Below, one piece after another: positions 1 to 8,928 of a stretch of DNA of 37,013 bases. The stretch spans positions 1 through 37,013 of the forward strand of contig JBFLXS010000005.1 in the NCBI GenBank assembly GCA_040755795.1, read 5' to 3'. The stretch's first letter is position 1. Each line of letters begins with the position of its first letter. The DNA comes from a bacterium. Lineage in GTDB: Bacteria > UBA9089 > CG2-30-40-21 > SBAY01. The notes under the pieces were generated by a model that was given only the letters and a program-made list of their open reading frames with translations, did no database searches and was not told where the DNA came from. Made by a program: the position numbers and the translations under genes.

Positions 1-210
1 CCAAAAATGTTATTATAAAATAATAAACGTGTTCTTCAATTTTGTAATATTAAACCTCTTTTTGTCTTAACTAAGAGCATAAATCTCACTCTATAAAGTT
101 ATAAATGCTTTCACAGACAAAGATGCCCTGACTTTCAATGTAAGACTGTCGGTTATCTTGCATGACTTACACTTGAACACATTAAAAATGATTTTATAGA
201 TAGTCTAAAC

Positions 211-222
211 ACTCTAAAGAGT
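211..222 (-). terminator. possible weak terminator at the end of the polysaccharide operon
   Basis: ACTCT-AA-AGAGT forms a small stem that overlaps the stop codon of the last operon gene. On the minus strand it is followed only by a short GTTTAG run, so as a terminator it is poor. The remaining 1-210 stretch has no convincing ORF. It contains a TGTAAG...CTTACA inverted pair (roughly 140-174). Confidence 0.25.
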
Positions 223-1311
223 TTTTTCAAGAATATCTGCTATACGTTTGCTAGCTAAACCATCACCATATGGGTTACTTGCTTTTGACATTTTATTGTA
301 TTCATCCTTATCATTAAGGAGTTGTTTAAACGCATCATATATGGTTTCTTCATTCGTTCCTACTAGTTTTAGTGTACCAGCTGCAATTCCTTCTGGTCTT
401 TCAGTTGTATCTCTCATCACTAGAACAGGTTTTCCTAAAGATGGGGCTTCTTCTTGTATACCACCGCTATCTGTAAGTATTAAAAATGATGCATTTAAAA
501 AGTTATGGAAATCAACAACTTCAAGAGGATCAATTATTTTTATGCGATCATTATTCGCTAAGATACTATTTGCAGTTTCTCTTACAACAGGATTCATGTG
601 TATAGGATAAATTGCTTTTATATCGCTATGTTCGTTTACAATCCTTTTAATTGCATTAAACATGTGCTTCATTGGCTCACCGAGATTTTCTCTTCTATGA
701 GCTGTTATCATTATTAACCTTGATCCTGACGCCCAATCAAGCATTGGGTGTGTGTAATCATCTTTTACTGTAGTTTTTAATGCATCAATAGCAGTATTTC
801 CAGTAACATAAATATTTTCAGGATTTCTTGATTCATTTAGTAGATTTTGTTTTGCTGCTTCTGTTGGGGCAAAATTGAATTTTGAAATAATAGAAACTGC
901 TTGTCTGTTAAACTCTTCTGGAAACGGTGAGTAGATATTATGAGTTCTTAATCCAGCCTCAACATGCCCAACAGGAATTTGCAAATAGAAACAAGCTAAA
1001 GAAGTCACAAATGTAGTGCTTGTATCACCATGAACTAGAACAACATCTGGTTTTTCTAACTCAAGAACTTCCTTTATTTTATTTAGGATATTCGTAGTAA
1101 CATCAAACAATGTCTGTTTATCTTTCATGATTGATAAATCAAAATCAGGAACAACATTAAAAGTATTGAGCACTTGATCCAACATTTGTCTATGTTGCCC
1201 TGTTACACAAACTATGGTCTTTAATTGTTGACGAGTCTTTAATTCATTAACTAATGGACACATTTTTATTGCTTCAGGTCTTGTTCCAAAAACAAGCATA
1301 ACCTTTTTCAT
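214..1311 (-). CDS. mnaA: UDP-N-acetylglucosamine 2-epimerase, non-hydrolysing (WecB/MnaA type)
   Basis: This cytoplasmic enzyme interconverts UDP-GlcNAc and UDP-ManNAc, a precursor of ManNAc-containing surface glycans. The 365-residue protein is full length for the family. It opens with the typical FGTRPEAIKM motif (about residues 8-17), then has VHGDTSTT (about 94-101), HVEAGLRT (about 116-123), the TAHRREN loop (about 203-209) and a C-terminal TDSGGIQEEA nucleotide-binding segment (about 280-289). Its start overlaps the stop of the preceding gene by 4 bases, so it is the last gene of the polysaccharide operon. It differs from the other epimerase in the operon (CapG), which belongs to the L-FucNAc pathway. 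No dedicated ManNAc dehydrogenase is visible, so UDP-ManNAc may be used directly or oxidised elsewhere. Confidence 0.93.
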   Translation of the reverse strand: MKKVMLVFGTRPEAIKMCPLVNELKTRQQLKTIVCVTGQHRQMLDQVLNTFNVVPDFDLSIMKDKQTLFDVTTNILNKIKEVLELEKPDVVLVHGDTSTTFVTSLACFYLQIPVGHVEAGLRTHNIYSPFPEEFNRQAVSIISKFNFAPTEAAKQNLLNESRNPENIYVTGNTAIDALKTTVKDDYTHPMLDWASGSRLIMITAHRRENLGEPMKHMFNAIKRIVNEHSDIKAIYPIHMNPVVRETANSILANNDRIKIIDPLEVVDFHNFLNASFLILTDSGGIQEEAPSLGKPVLVMRDTTERPEGIAAGTLKLVGTNEETIYDAFKQLLNDKDEYNKMSKASNPYGDGLASKRIADILEKTL

Positions 1312-2255
1312 ATATTCTTCCTCGCTTTACTTTCGATTCTTTTTATAAGTTCTGTAGGAGAAAAGTCATTTTTATATGCATAGTCTATTTGCTTATGTGA
1401 TTTTATAAAACCAATATCAATGTCATTAATATTATCAAAAATTATCATATTCTCTTTGTTAAAAAATGGAGACTGAAGCAAATATTTATTGTTTGTTACT
1501 AGTTTCTTACCATATATAATTGCTTCAATCGTTCTTAGTGATAAACCAGTCTGGATATCTGGAACGACTTCTAAAATTGAATTACTATGTAGCAAAATCT
1601 CGAGTGATTCTCGATAACTCACTCTATAACTTGATACGACTAGACCACTATCTTGTGTATAATCAATTCGGTCCGATATTACTATGTTTTTAAATACTAC
1701 ATCATTATTTTTTAAATAAGCTGAAATTTCTTGAATTGTGTCAAGTCTTCCTTTGTCTAAACCAACAAAAGATACATCAAATAAATTAAAAACTTTATTG
1801 TATTGTTGCTTAGAATATATTCCCCAAAAATGAAAAAAACCATATTTTTCTGCATCTATCGGATCAAAACAATATACTTGGTCAAAGTGCTTTTTTACAA
1901 ATGTAATTCTATCCTTGTTTTGACCGATAACGTTGTAAATAATGGAAACTCTTTCAACATTACGGTATTTTTTCGTAATCCAAGTATAGAAACATGGATC
2001 ATTAAAAAATATAAAAGAATCAAAAACAATGCAAATGGAATTGTCAAAATTAACATTAGAATAAAAAATATTGAAAAAAAAATGTGAAAACAGTTTGTTT
2101 TTCCCGAGTCTTGACTTGGTTTTTATAAGCCAAAGGAACTTCATGAAAATACTCATTGGTTTGATTTCTAATATTTTAATTGAACTGTCTTTTTCTAGTT
2201 CGGACAGCATGAAATCAGAATAGTCATAAACACTAGGAAATATATATTTAGTCAT
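1308..2255 (-). CDS. unassigned polysaccharide-locus protein, possibly a glycosyltransferase
   Basis: This is a protein of about 315 residues. I chose ATG at 2255, which follows AAAGGA with 9 bases between, over an upstream ATG that adds ten residues inside the flippase gene. No family is recognised with certainty. The C-terminal part contains a segment around SLRTIEAIIYGKKLVTNN, followed by a phenylalanine- and asparagine-rich stretch and a NMIIFDN strand. This resembles the nucleotide-sugar-binding half of GT-B transferases that act late in capsule or LPS assembly. No signal peptide or membrane helix is apparent. The start overlaps the flippase end by 8 bases and the end overlaps mnaA by 4, so it is translationally embedded in the operon. 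A transferase role is inferred from context and that one motif. Confidence 0.75.
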   Translation of the reverse strand: MTKYIFPSVYDYSDFMLSELEKDSSIKILEIKPMSIFMKFLWLIKTKSRLGKNKLFSHFFFNIFYSNVNFDNSICIVFDSFIFFNDPCFYTWITKKYRNVERVSIIYNVIGQNKDRITFVKKHFDQVYCFDPIDAEKYGFFHFWGIYSKQQYNKVFNLFDVSFVGLDKGRLDTIQEISAYLKNNDVVFKNIVISDRIDYTQDSGLVVSSYRVSYRESLEILLHSNSILEVVPDIQTGLSLRTIEAIIYGKKLVTNNKYLLQSPFFNKENMIIFDNINDIDIGFIKSHKQIDYAYKNDFSPTELIKRIESKARKNI

Positions 2256-3744
2256 TATCAAAAATCCTTTCTTTACTAATAACATACAAAAAGTAAAAAA
2301 ATACGAGAAATGCCAACGAAACTATAGTACCAATCAACGCAGAAAGCATGAAAAAGTTGAGCCATGATGTGATAATTACTGGATTAATTTGAAAGTATAA
2401 ATAGAGTAAAGTTACCAAGATAAATGATATCAAAAATATTAAAATTGGTAAAGAGTTTTTGAAACTAGTTACTCTTTTGTTTTGAACATTTTTTTGATAT
2501 ATGGCGTTGCTCAAAAAACTTATTATTGGTCCTAGTAATGCATATTCAAATCCCAAAAAATACCCAGAAATCACTGATACTATTATTGCAATAAAAACAA
2601 ACATAATTGCAATTTTTGACGTTTCTTTAAAGAGACCATGCGAAGCTGTGGGAATAGCGTAGATTACTCTAAAAGTATTTGCCAGTGAAAACATTATCAA
2701 CATGTACCCTAATACAGGATTCACATAGTTTAAATCAGAAATTCCGAAAGTATATATCTTTATAAATGGAGTGAGCAAGATTGCTGTTGAAATAAGCATT
2801 ACAGTTGCAAAGAAAAAATACACAAAATAGAAATTTTTGAAGAAAATATTTTCTTTCTTTATATTTCCCTCATTTACATTATGAGTAAATGTTGCAGTGA
2901 TAGATTGATAAATTGTTGATAGTATGATATTTATCATAATAATTGGCATATTATATACTGTGTATATACTAACTTTTTCAAAATCGTAAATAAATGTAAT
3001 AACTAGTAATGGTAAAGCTGATATGATAGTGTAAAAAATTTCGTGAAAGAAAACATCTTTCTGCATATTTAGAGAAAATTTTTTGTCGATAATTGATGAA
3101 AACGAGATTAAATCTTTATAATGTTTTCTAACAAAATAATTTAATGATATTCCCCTTATCAGGTTAATTATCAAACTTAATGTATAAATAAGCAGGATAT
3201 TCACATTATTGATGATCAGAAAGATGGTTAATACCTGACTAACTATTGTTGAAATAATTGTAAATATTGATATGTAATAACTTTTTTGATCAGCATGAAG
3301 TAGGACTCTACACTTGGACATAATAAAGTATTCTATCGAAGTAGTTAATCCAAATAACAGAAACAAACTTGCTATTGTTACTTTATCAATGTTTTGATTA
3401 TTAGCTAGCATTGCGTAAATTGGAGTAAATAACAATACAATAGTTGAGAAGATTATCCCTATTTTAATATAACTTTTTTTCGAATAACTTAAAATAATGT
3501 TAACATTTTTATAGTCTTTAGCAGATAAATATCTTACAAGGTAAAATACCGCAGCACCACCTAATCCAGCTTCTATCAATGTGAAGTATCTTAAAAGCTG
3601 ATTAATGGATGAAACTATACCATTTAGTTCAGAGCCATATTGCTTGATAATAAGTGCTGGAGTAATAAAACCAAACAATGCAATAACAAATTGTAATAGA
3701 ATTGAAGTACTGGTATTAAGTATAATTGGTTTTCTATAACTCAT
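2248..3744 (-). CDS. wzx: polysaccharide flippase, Wzx-like (MOP superfamily)
   Basis: This 498-residue, very hydrophobic protein has roughly twelve to fourteen predicted membrane helices spread over its whole length. The N-terminus (TSTSILLQFVIALFGFITPALII) and the following IKQYGSELNGIVSSINQ segment are typical of oligosaccharide repeat-unit translocases. Such proteins move undecaprenyl-diphosphate-linked repeat units across the cytoplasmic membrane. It lies among glycosyltransferases and next to a Wzy-like polymerase, as expected for a Wzx/Wzy-dependent pathway. A ribosome site (GGAAGTAGGTG) precedes the ATG. Substrate specificity cannot be read from the sequence. The family call is firm, while the exact transported unit is inferred from the operon. 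Confidence 0.88.
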   Translation of the reverse strand: MSYRKPIILNTSTSILLQFVIALFGFITPALIIKQYGSELNGIVSSINQLLRYFTLIEAGLGGAAVFYLVRYLSAKDYKNVNIILSYSKKSYIKIGIIFSTIVLLFTPIYAMLANNQNIDKVTIASLFLLFGLTTSIEYFIMSKCRVLLHADQKSYYISIFTIISTIVSQVLTIFLIINNVNILLIYTLSLIINLIRGISLNYFVRKHYKDLISFSSIIDKKFSLNMQKDVFFHEIFYTIISALPLLVITFIYDFEKVSIYTVYNMPIIMINIILSTIYQSITATFTHNVNEGNIKKENIFFKNFYFVYFFFATVMLISTAILLTPFIKIYTFGISDLNYVNPVLGYMLIMFSLANTFRVIYAIPTASHGLFKETSKIAIMFVFIAIIVSVISGYFLGFEYALLGPIISFLSNAIYQKNVQNKRVTSFKNSLPILIFLISFILVTLLYLYFQINPVIITSWLNFFMLSALIGTIVSLAFLVFFYFLYVISKERIFDND

Positions 3745-3751
3745 ATTACAC

Positions 3752-4717
3752 CTACTTCCTTCTGGTTATAAACACTCTTAATGTACTAAGTGCATAAAAT
3801 GTGAAATCTTTTGTGATCATCATCTGAATTTTTTCAAAAGCAGTATTATTGCTTGCTATTATTAAATTATACATCTTTATTCTCACTTGCTTATATAATA
3901 CTTTTTTGTTCTTTACATAATTTATTGATATCTTAGCAAATAAGTTTTTGTATTCATTTAGATTTTTTTTTGTTAGAGTATTTAGTGTCTCAATATAAAA
4001 TATTTTCCTGATATCATCATCACTTAACCCATTTCTTTTTAATAGATCAAATCGCGCTTTATTGGCAAACATATGTTGACTCTCTGTATTTTTTTTACTT
4101 ATTTGCTGGTCATGAACTCGATAAAACAAAAGTTTTTTGTTTAAATTATGAAATCTTTTTTCATGGATGAGTCTAGTCCATAGTTCATAGTCTTGTGCTT
4201 TAAGAGTATTATTATCGTACAGTGGGTTAATATTGATACTATTTGATCTTATCATTATTGTTGGATGAGCCATTGGGTTATTAAATAGTAGTGCAGCTTT
4301 TATCTCTTCATGTTTTTTTGGATATTTCCTTTGATATCCTACTAAACCCAACGCTTTGATTTGTGTACCTAAAATGTCAATTTTTTTATGCTTCTCCATG
4401 TATTTAACTTGAACCTCAATTCTATTCTTGTAAGAAATATCATCAGAATCCATTCGTGCGATATACTTACCAGTAGAAACCTTAATAGCTTTATTCAAGT
4501 TTGAAGTTAGACCATGATTTGAGTCATTGTAAATAATTTTCAATCTCTTATCATTATAAGTTTCTAGTATGTTACGTGTTTTATCAGTTGAACAGTCTTC
4601 AAAAATTATTATTTCTAAATTTTTGTAAGTCTGTTCTAATAAACTATCGACACACTTCTTTATAAAATACTCTGAATTAAAAGATGACATTATTATACTA
4701 ACCAGTGGGGTTCTCAT
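3752..4717 (-). CDS. family 2 glycosyltransferase (GT-A fold)
   Basis: This 321-residue transferase begins VSIIMSSFNSEYFIKKCVDSLL, the standard GT2 N-terminus. The first aspartate motif is EDCSTD (about residues 40-45) and the metal-binding DxD-type motif is RMDSDD (about 88-93). A conserved YELWTRL segment (about 177-183) probably supplies the catalytic-side residues. It should add one sugar to the lipid-linked repeat unit on the cytoplasmic face. There is no membrane helix. It sits 2 bases after the polymerase gene and 7 bases before the flippase gene, so expression is coupled. Donor and acceptor are unknown. Confidence 0.9.
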   Translation of the reverse strand: MRTPLVSIIMSSFNSEYFIKKCVDSLLEQTYKNLEIIIFEDCSTDKTRNILETYNDKRLKIIYNDSNHGLTSNLNKAIKVSTGKYIARMDSDDISYKNRIEVQVKYMEKHKKIDILGTQIKALGLVGYQRKYPKKHEEIKAALLFNNPMAHPTIMIRSNSININPLYDNNTLKAQDYELWTRLIHEKRFHNLNKKLLFYRVHDQQISKKNTESQHMFANKARFDLLKRNGLSDDDIRKIFYIETLNTLTKKNLNEYKNLFAKISINYVKNKKVLYKQVRIKMYNLIIASNNTAFEKIQMMITKDFTFYALSTLRVFITRRK

Positions 4718-4719
4718 TA

Positions 4720-6120
4720 TTAATTACCTTTGATATACAGTATTTTAGTGTAAAAAAAGTATATGACATACACATAGATATATACATTAAAATAGGTAAT
4801 AAAAGTGTAAAAATAACCTCGTGGGTATATGAAAAGAGGAATTAGTAAGTAAAAAAATAACGTCACATTCATTGGTTTTTTCGAAAGACCATTTTCTCTA
4901 AATTTTATGCTAATTTTATTGAGAATTAATGATATGAATATCCCGGAAATTAGGCTAAAATATCCAAAATTATAATATAATTCAGCCACATATGATCCAC
5001 CAAGACCACCTCCAAAAAAAGTATTCATATTTTCTCCTATTGATATGTATTGATTGAAAAAATCTCCAAATAGTATTGAAGAGAAAGGCAGTAAAATCAT
5101 TGTTGATCCAAGATATGTCAATCCATTTGCATACTGAATACTTTCAGGGACAAATTCAAATGTATGTATTAGAGTTAATAACGTTCCTCCAAACTCTGAA
5201 AACATATAAATCAAAGGGTTGTTATATGAAATATAAAAGATAAAATTAGAAACTATGCTATTTGAGCCAGTTACATTTCTTATTTGAGCAATGTAAGGTA
5301 ATAGCAATAGTAGTAATAATATGAATATTAGGTGAGTTACTTTTAATCGACGAAATGAATACTTAAAATAATAGTAATAGATAAAAATACACATTAGTAT
5401 TATTGCCATTGGTAAAGATCTATTCCCAACCATTAGCATCTTAAATACATTCCAAAAAATAAAAGAAATTAGAATATATTTACCTAGTAATTTGTTTTTG
5501 TGGGTAATAACAAATCCTATAAAAACAATGAGAAACATATTATTTAAGATAGATAATATATATGCATTGCCAAATTTATATGCTTCTACGTAACCAAACT
5601 GTTGTGAGAGAAAAATTTGAGTGATGTCAACATAGAAATAAGGAATAATTGTAATAAGCAACATTAATGAAAAGAATCCGAAATCTCTTTTAGTGGAATA
5701 TTTAGATATTGCATTTTCATTTAAAAATATTTTGCTATTATTGTGAAAAAGTTTATAAAATTGGCCTGTAATTTCAATTATTTTTGTTAAAAACAACGCA
5801 AAATATGTGCTTTCGACAATAATATTGCTGTCGTACCTTAGAATATTAAATTTATCGGGTAAAATAATGTCAAAATTGAATACTAGAAGAAAAAGCTGGC
5901 CAAAATGGAACAAATATGTAAGGACAACAAAAATGAAATAAATATCCAAAACCTTTCCTTTAGTCAAAAAATGGGAAAAAATAAATATTGTGAATGATAG
6001 AAAAGCGATAAGTGATGCAGTGTACAAATTGTTGTTTGACAGTGAAAAAATAAATATAAAAAACATAAAAAATAAGTTCACAATTGCAATATATAGATTT
6101 ATAGTTTTAGTATTATTCAT
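4720..6120 (-). CDS. wzy: O-antigen/EPS repeat-unit polymerase, Wzy-like
   Basis: This 466-residue integral membrane protein has about twelve hydrophobic helices and a large loop in its second half (roughly residues 280-370). This topology is typical of Wzy and O-antigen polymerases, which join repeat units on the outer face of the membrane. Sequence conservation in this family is low, so the call rests on topology, length and position between glycosyltransferases and close to the flippase. The loop carries charged and aromatic residues (RNVTGSNS, SEFGGTLLTLIHTFE) and a glycine-rich FGGGLGGSY stretch. A ligase of the same fold is the main alternative. Confidence 0.78.
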   Translation of the reverse strand: MNNTKTINLYIAIVNLFFMFFIFIFSLSNNNLYTASLIAFLSFTIFIFSHFLTKGKVLDIYFIFVVLTYLFHFGQLFLLVFNFDIILPDKFNILRYDSNIIVESTYFALFLTKIIEITGQFYKLFHNNSKIFLNENAISKYSTKRDFGFFSLMLLITIIPYFYVDITQIFLSQQFGYVEAYKFGNAYILSILNNMFLIVFIGFVITHKNKLLGKYILISFIFWNVFKMLMVGNRSLPMAIILMCIFIYYYYFKYSFRRLKVTHLIFILLLLLLLPYIAQIRNVTGSNSIVSNFIFYISYNNPLIYMFSEFGGTLLTLIHTFEFVPESIQYANGLTYLGSTMILLPFSSILFGDFFNQYISIGENMNTFFGGGLGGSYVAELYYNFGYFSLISGIFISLILNKISIKFRENGLSKKPMNVTLFFYLLIPLFIYPRGYFYTFITYFNVYIYVYVIYFFYTKILYIKGN

Positions 6121-6124
6121 GTGT

Positions 6125-7297
6125 TTAAGTCCTCAAAACAATCTCTAAGTTTTTAAGTGAATCTTTGTCATTTTCAAAAGTTGTGCTCATTAGGTTTTTC
6201 TTAAATCTAATATATTTTTTATCTGATAAAATAATTAGGAGCTGTTCAAATATATCTTGCACATTATTTTCGACTATTATTCCGTTTATACCGTGTGAAA
6301 TTTGCTCTATGGATGAGGGATATTTAGTTATTAGTGAGGGAAGTTTAAGGCACTGTGACTCAATAATTACCATTGGAAAAGCCTCAAATTTTGATGGAAG
6401 GACAAATAAATCAGAGTATTTCATATACGGATAAGGATTTGATTTTTCTCCAAGCAAATGAATGTAGTTCTCTAATTTATGATCTTCAACCATTTTTTTT
6501 AAAATATTAAAATCCACTCCGTCACCGATAATGTTCCAATCAAAATTTTTTATGTTGGATTCTAATAGTTTATTGACAATCGTGATGATTCTGTCTAATG
6601 CTTTTGTTTTAAATTCGACTCTAGCGACAGTTAATATTTTGACTTTATTGTCAATTGTGAAAGGCATACTTAGGTTGCTTTTCTCGATTAGATTCTCGCA
6701 ATTTACGAAATTTTTGATTGAAATAAGTTTAGTCAGAATTGAGGGGCATATACTTGCAATTTTCGATTTTTGAAAGTTAGAAACAGCTACAATAAAATCA
6801 AATTTTTTGTATGTTTCGTTTGCTATTTTGTCCGTAATGCAAATGTCTTGTGGGTCTGCGTGAATCCAACCAACCCTTTTTAAAGATTTTACAGCTAATT
6901 TGGAATATAGATTTGTTAATAACACCTGTCGATGCTTATCATATATATCATTTGCAAAAGACACGACAATATCAAAACTACTTTTTCTTGTCAAAAAGAA
7001 AGTAAGATATTTTACAGGTTTTTCACCAAATAGCGTTTTTAGAGATTTAACAAATAGAAATATAATAAATGTAAGCAAATCCTTATTTCTGGCTTCATTT
7101 AAGGACAAATAATTAACCTCTACAAACTTTTTTGTTCGAATAATATGAACATTATCAATAGAAACAATATCGTTGTTCAAAACTTGAATATAGATATTGT
7201 AATTGAAGTTTTTCTTAATCAGATAAACTAATGATTCTAATGATGAAGTTATTCCTCCAATGCGAAAAGAATCTATTACTATAAGTAACTTTTTCAT
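6125..7297 (-). CDS. family 4-like glycosyltransferase (GT-B)
   Basis: This 390-residue GT-B protein starts MKKLLIVIDSFRIGGITSSLESL, where the GGI-x-S loop matches the acceptor-side glycine loop of GT4 enzymes. In the second half it has a VARVEFKTKALDRII segment and the conserved SDLFVLPSKFEAFPMVIIESQ motif (about residues 306-326), whose glutamates bind the nucleotide-sugar donor. It transfers one sugar of the repeat unit in the cytoplasm. Its start overlaps the previous gene by 4 bases and it ends 4 bases before the polymerase gene. Donor and acceptor are not deducible. Confidence 0.88.
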   Translation of the reverse strand: MKKLLIVIDSFRIGGITSSLESLVYLIKKNFNYNIYIQVLNNDIVSIDNVHIIRTKKFVEVNYLSLNEARNKDLLTFIIFLFVKSLKTLFGEKPVKYLTFFLTRKSSFDIVVSFANDIYDKHRQVLLTNLYSKLAVKSLKRVGWIHADPQDICITDKIANETYKKFDFIVAVSNFQKSKIASICPSILTKLISIKNFVNCENLIEKSNLSMPFTIDNKVKILTVARVEFKTKALDRIITIVNKLLESNIKNFDWNIIGDGVDFNILKKMVEDHKLENYIHLLGEKSNPYPYMKYSDLFVLPSKFEAFPMVIIESQCLKLPSLITKYPSSIEQISHGINGIIVENNVQDIFEQLLIILSDKKYIRFKKNLMSTTFENDKDSLKNLEIVLRT

Positions 7298-8373
7298 ATA
7301 TGAATACTGTCTATCAGCTTTGATAATTCTTTTTTATTGTCAATATTATCATACATTCTTTTAGAATTTGCTGAATAAAAACCGTAGTTACTTTCAATAT
7401 TGTTTAATGCAACAATAAATTCATTTTCAATTGAATAATTAACACAAATGCCAGAATTTGAATGCTCTATTGTATATTTCAACCCGGGTATATTGTTACC
7501 AATCATTGGTTTAGAAAATGCACCGTACTCATAGATTTTATTTGGTGCACAATATATATTATTCAAACTATTTTCAGCATAATTTACAATTCCTATATGT
7601 GCATATTTAGTTATTTCCAAATGAAGCGGAGCGGGTATGTATCCAATGTAATAAGTATTTTGATAAATCTCTTTGATTTTATCTACGAATCCACCATGGT
7701 CAATACCCAATAAAACAAAAAAATATCTATCACTGTTTAATTTCTTTAATTCAAGAGCAATAGTCTCTAGATTGCGATCAGAATAGATTTGTCCTTGATA
7801 TATAATAATTTTATGTGAATTTGAAATATTTGTTACAATCTCAATCACGTTTTGAATGCTGGTAATATCAACTTCACCAAAAAAATCTGGTTTATTTGGA
7901 AGAACTGTTGGTAATTTATCGAGTTTATACGAATGTTTTAATAAAAAACCTCTATTGTATTCAGGGCAAATTAAGAATGGAAATTTTCTTAAAAATATTT
8001 TCATATAAGATTCATAGAAAAAATACTTGTCGTATAATTCCCAAATATTTAAAATAGAATTTTTTTTCTTCTTAAAGTCTTCTAAAACTATTGCAGTATC
8101 TAAAGAACCATAAATAAGTAAATCGAAACTTGCTTTTCTAATTTTTCTTCTAGCAAAATATCTAAAGCAAATCCAATTAATAATTTTAACTTTATGTTTA
8201 TTCCGATATAAATTAAAGTGAATATTATTTTTTTCCAAATAGGTTCTAAAGGCTTCACTTATATTGCTTGTTATAAGGTAAATTTCGTGGTTAAGTTCCT
8301 TGAGAATTTTAATCTGATTCATAACTGGTGGAAGCCATTCAGGATTTCCCTTCAATACGTACGTTATTTTCAT
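7294..8373 (-). CDS. family 4-like glycosyltransferase (GT-B), divergent
   Basis: This 359-residue protein begins MKITYVLKGNPEWLPPVMNQI and has a central IIIYQGQIYSDRNLETIA segment (about residues 189-206), typical of the donor-binding domain of GT4 enzymes. The C-terminal domain has APNKIYEYGAFSKPMIGNN (about 281-299), where the glutamate before the tyrosine is the usual nucleotide-sugar contact. A perfect AGGAGG lies 5 bases before the ATG, one of the strongest ribosome sites in the operon. The gene abuts the acyltransferase directly and overlaps the next glycosyltransferase by 4 bases. It is more divergent in its first half than the neighbouring GT4 proteins. Confidence 0.82.
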   Translation of the reverse strand: MKITYVLKGNPEWLPPVMNQIKILKELNHEIYLITSNISEAFRTYLEKNNIHFNLYRNKHKVKIINWICFRYFARRKIRKASFDLLIYGSLDTAIVLEDFKKKKNSILNIWELYDKYFFYESYMKIFLRKFPFLICPEYNRGFLLKHSYKLDKLPTVLPNKPDFFGEVDITSIQNVIEIVTNISNSHKIIIYQGQIYSDRNLETIALELKKLNSDRYFFVLLGIDHGGFVDKIKEIYQNTYYIGYIPAPLHLEITKYAHIGIVNYAENSLNNIYCAPNKIYEYGAFSKPMIGNNIPGLKYTIEHSNSGICVNYSIENEFIVALNNIESNYGFYSANSKRMYDNIDNKKELSKLIDSIHI

Positions 8374-8928
8374 TTAGTCCTCCTCATGGATTGAAATCTT
8401 GTGATTTTCTAACTGATTCTCAAACGAATCAATTTTCTTAATAATCCTACAAGGATTACCGATTACTATTGAATTGTCTGGAATGTTTCCTTTAACTACA
8501 GAGCAAGCTCCTATTATACAATTGTTTCCTATTTTTGAACCTGGTAAAAGGGATACTCGTGCACCAATAAAAACGTTATCTCCTATAGTTATGGGATTTA
8601 TAGTATATTTCTCTCCCTTAAGTCTTCGTACAAAATTCCCATTTGCTCCATTTACTACATTTATTGAGTAATCATGTGTTAGAAACATCACTTCTCTTGA
8701 TATGGTAATATTGTCTCCAAGTGTAATCAAGGAGTAATCTTTACCGTCAAAATAAACATCTGATGATATAAACTTAGGGATTCCAATAACATTGATTCCA
8801 ATTCTTTTAAGGTATTTTGTAAAATGGAACATATAAAAACTTGTATTAATGTAAATAAGTTTTTTTATAACCGAAAGTTTAATTCTACTGATTATTTTTT
8901 TTATTTTTCTCATAGTTTGCACACTCAT
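8374..8928 (-). CDS. left-handed beta-helix (hexapeptide) O-acyltransferase
   Basis: This 184-residue enzyme contains hexapeptide-repeat turns ITLGDNITIS, ITIGDNVFIGARVSLLPGSKIGNNCIIGACSVV and NSIVIGNPCRII, which build a left-handed parallel beta-helix. The family includes serine- and sugar-acetyltransferases (WbbJ, NodL, Vat). The VMFLTHDYSIN segment (about residues 80-90) supplies the catalytic histidine expected in this group. It most likely acetylates a sugar of the repeat unit from acetyl-CoA. The start used forms an ATGA overlap with the preceding gene. A second ATG at 8913 is a possible alternative, as neither has a strong ribosome site. Confidence 0.88.
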   Translation of the reverse strand: MSVQTMRKIKKIISRIKLSVIKKLIYINTSFYMFHFTKYLKRIGINVIGIPKFISSDVYFDGKDYSLITLGDNITISREVMFLTHDYSINVVNGANGNFVRRLKGEKYTINPITIGDNVFIGARVSLLPGSKIGNNCIIGACSVVKGNIPDNSIVIGNPCRIIKKIDSFENQLENHKISIHEED

